Assembly: GCF_030817475.1 (NCBI RefSeq)
Contig: NZ_JAUSZJ010000002.1
Span: forward strand, 1,231,501-1,295,500
Source of the DNA: Streptomyces sp. V2I9
GTDB lineage: Bacteria > Actinomycetota > Actinomycetes > Streptomycetales > Streptomycetaceae
Length of the DNA stretch: 64,000 nucleotides
Direction of reading: 5' to 3'
The notes under the pieces were generated by a model. It saw only the letters and a program-made list of their open reading frames with translations, searched no databases and was not told the DNA's origin. Below are positions 62,295 to 64,000 of the stretch, one piece after another. Positions within the stretch are counted from its first letter, which is position 1. Each line of letters opens with the position of its first letter. The position numbers were made by a program, and so were the translations under genes.

Positions 62295-64000
62295 TACCGA
62301 TGACCACCCAGACCCACGAGACGACGCCCCTCCTCGCCATCCCCACGGCGGCAGCCCGCGCGGCCACCACCATCGGAGCCGCCCTCACCCTCGGCTCCAC
62401 CTTCCTCGCCTGGACCTGGACCGCCAAATTCCCCGGCGACCTCACCGTCACCGGCTACCCCGGCGGCCTCCAGGTCCTCACCCTCGTCGGAGCCGCCCTC
62501 ACCCTGCTCTTCGCCCTCTCCGGCTACGGCATCAAGGGCCTCGGCTGGCTCACCCCCGGCGGCACCAACAGCCCCGTCCGACTCGCCGCACTCGGCGTCC
62601 TCGGCACCACAGGCTTCACCGTCGGCGCCATCTCCGTCGAACTCGGCGGAGTCGTCAACCTCGAACCCGGCGCCTGGCTCGCCCTCACCGGCGCGATCAT
62701 CACCGTCGCCGCGTCCCTCGGCCTCCCGCACGACCAACCCATCACCGACACCGCCCGGCCCAACACCCTCGACCGATTCCTCAACAGCCTCCGCGCCCCA
62801 GCGCCCGGACGCCCCAAGGAACTCCCCTCCTGGGCCGAAATCCTCATCATCGTCGCCGCCTTCGGCATCGGTCTCTTCGTCGTCACCTACGGCATCGACA
62901 CCGAATACCCCGAACTCTTCACCGGCTACATGATCATCACCGCCTTCGCCGTGGCCGCACTCTTCAAGGCCGGCCTCATGGCCCGCCTCTCCGCGCTCAC
63001 CACGAAGTACCGCTCCATCGCCGTCGCCGCGGCCTTCGTCGCCGCAGCCGTCTTCCCGTTCACCCAGACCACCGACCAGTACACCCTCATCGCGGTCAAC
63101 ATCCTCATCTTCGCGACCGTGGCACTGGGCCTGAACATCGTCGTCGGCCTCGCCGGACTCCTCGACCTCGGATACGTCGCCTTCCTCGGCGTCGGCGCCT
63201 ACACCGCCGCCCTCGTCTCCGGCACCAGCGCATCCGCCTTCGGCGTCCAGTTCCCCTTCTGGGCCTCCGTCCTCACCGGCGCCGTCGTCTCCCTCATCTT
63301 CGGCGTCGTCATCGGAGCACCCACCCTCCGCCTCCGCGGCGACTACCTCGCCATCGTCACCCTCGGCTTCGGCGAAATCTTCCGCATCGCCGTCGGCAAC
63401 CTCGACGGCGTCTCCGGACCACGCGTCACCAACGGCCCCAACGGCGTACCGAACATCCCCGACCTCAACTTCTTCGGATACGACTTCGGCGAATCCCACA
63501 CCGTCCTGGGCTTCGAACTCGGCGCCTACGCCAACTACTACATGCTCATGCTGCTCGCGATGATCCTCGTGGTCCTCGTCTTCAGCCGAGCCGGCAGCTC
63601 CCGCATCGGCCGCGCCTGGGTCGCCATCCGCGAGGACGAGACCGCCGCCACCGCCATGGGCATCAACGGCTTCCGCGTCAAACTCATCGCCTTCGCCCTC
63701 GGCGCCACCCTCGCCGGCATCGCCGGCACCGTACAGGCCCACGTCCAGAGCACCGTCGTCCCCGAGATGTACGTCTTCGCCGGACCCGTACCGCCCAACT
63801 CCGCCTTCCTCCTCGCCGCCGTCATCCTCGGCGGCATGGGAACCATCAGCGGACCCCTCATCGGCGCGGCACTCCTCTACATGATCCCGGCCAAGCTCCA
63901 GTTCCTCTCGGACTACCAACTCCTCGGCTTCGGCCTGGCCCTCATCCTCCTCATGCGCTTCCGCCCCGAAGGCCTCATCGCCAACCGCCGGGCCAAGCTG
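62291..64000 (+). CDS. livM: Branched-chain amino acid ABC transporter permease, truncated by window end
   Basis: The open frame from GTG 62291 (or ATG 62300) runs uninterrupted to the last base, 570 codons. The N-terminal about 220 residues carry several extra helices and a cytoplasmic stretch (TNSPVRLAALG, HDQPITDTARPNTLDRF), longer than E. coli LivM. The conserved core follows: LNIVVGLAGLLDLGYVAFLGVGAYTAAL, LRGDYLAIVTLGFGEIFRI, RIGRAWVAIREDETAATAMGINGFRVKLIAFALGATLAGIAG and ILGGMGTISGPLIGAALL. GTG 62291 is favoured by overlap with livH. livG and livF would be expected beyond 64000. Confidence 0.93.
   Translation, partial: MIPMTTQTHETTPLLAIPTAAARAATTIGAALTLGSTFLAWTWTAKFPGDLTVTGYPGGLQVLTLVGAALTLLFALSGYGIKGLGWLTPGGTNSPVRLAALGVLGTTGFTVGAISVELGGVVNLEPGAWLALTGAIITVAASLGLPHDQPITDTARPNTLDRFLNSLRAPAPGRPKELPSWAEILIIVAAFGIGLFVVTYGIDTEYPELFTGYMIITAFAVAALFKAGLMARLSALTTKYRSIAVAAAFVAAAVFPFTQTTDQYTLIAVNILIFATVALGLNIVVGLAGLLDLGYVAFLGVGAYTAALVSGTSASAFGVQFPFWASVLTGAVVSLIFGVVIGAPTLRLRGDYLAIVTLGFGEIFRIAVGNLDGVSGPRVTNGPNGVPNIPDLNFFGYDFGESHTVLGFELGAYANYYMLMLLAMILVVLVFSRAGSSRIGRAWVAIREDETAATAMGINGFRVKLIAFALGATLAGIAGTVQAHVQSTVVPEMYVFAGPVPPNSAFLLAAVILGGMGTISGPLIGAALLYMIPAKLQFLSDYQLLGFGLALILLMRFRPEGLIANRRAKL

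Noticed and set aside
59913..63919. Long minus-strand frames opposite the liv genes (781 and 587 codons)
   Set aside because: Asp/Glu/Gly/Val-rich shadows of C-ending codons; the plus strand has clear LivJ, LivH and LivM.

Overview
The window is a chromosomal segment of a Streptomyces-type actinomycete. The evidence is very high G+C, third codon positions almost always G or C, many GTG starts, twin-arginine and lipoprotein signals, AfsR/SARP-type regulation, and a gene order (yvcK-rapZ-uvrC ... uvrA ... uvrB ... rpsA ... polA ... liv) that I recall from Streptomyces core chromosomes. No insertion sequence, prophage, CRISPR array or canonical tRNA/rRNA gene was found.

Layout. 1-3764 (minus): uvrC-rapZ-yvcK, with start and stop codons overlapping. 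3817-7156: a secreted papain-like protease with a C-terminally anchored partner, an HTH-like protein and a Tat/lipoprotein-type Rieske protein. 7309-11916: uvrA, a mycothiol-dependent-enzyme-like protein and a metallo-hydrolase. 12050-16056: a TerC transporter behind a well-supported yybP-ykoY manganese riboswitch, a TerD protein and a long TerD protein with a degenerate FtsK-like C-terminus. 16278-22942: uvrB, an MHYT sensor, a glycerophosphodiesterase, ogt, an MFS exporter and a cupin. 23048-27791: psuG with a PfkB kinase, a uridine-kinase-like protein lacking its P-loop, and a divergent HxlR regulator/aminotransferase pair. 27963-33448 (minus): a SNF2 helicase, a SWIM protein, a protein of unknown function and, downstream, two tandem tRNA-mimic RNAs that resemble bacterial Y RNAs. 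33790-47375: a lipoprotein, methyltransferases, a TPR protein, coaE, a PAC2 protein, a beta-helix protein, rpsA, hrpB, a transglycosylase and a frameshifted DUF4184 gene. 47450-53119: polA, a YdeP-like molybdopterin oxidoreductase and a PaaI thioesterase. 53188-59271: an accessory cluster with two related six-cysteine peptides, an S26 peptidase, a SARP-NB-ARC regulator, an ABC exporter, a MauD-like thioredoxin and MauE. 60027-64000: livJ-livH-livM, the last running off the edge.

Three items stand out. (1) Four DNA-repair genes (uvrC, uvrB, ogt, polA) have the same LexA-independent DNA-damage promoter (TTGTCRGTG, 8 bp, TANNNT) ending 6-7 nt before the start codon, so the window holds a dispersed leaderless repair regulon. 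(2) The two RNAs at 27963-28225 have T arm, acceptor helix, U8, D arm, position 26 and variable loop in canonical spacing but in permuted order, with the acceptor closed by a loop, as in YrlA-type Y RNAs. They follow a gene of unknown function. (3) The 53-59 kb cluster looks like a maturation and export system for short disulfide-rich peptides whose cysteine region recalls the light chain of amine dehydrogenases, with MauD/MauE-like partners but no amine dehydrogenase. I could not run homology searches; family names rest on recognised motifs.
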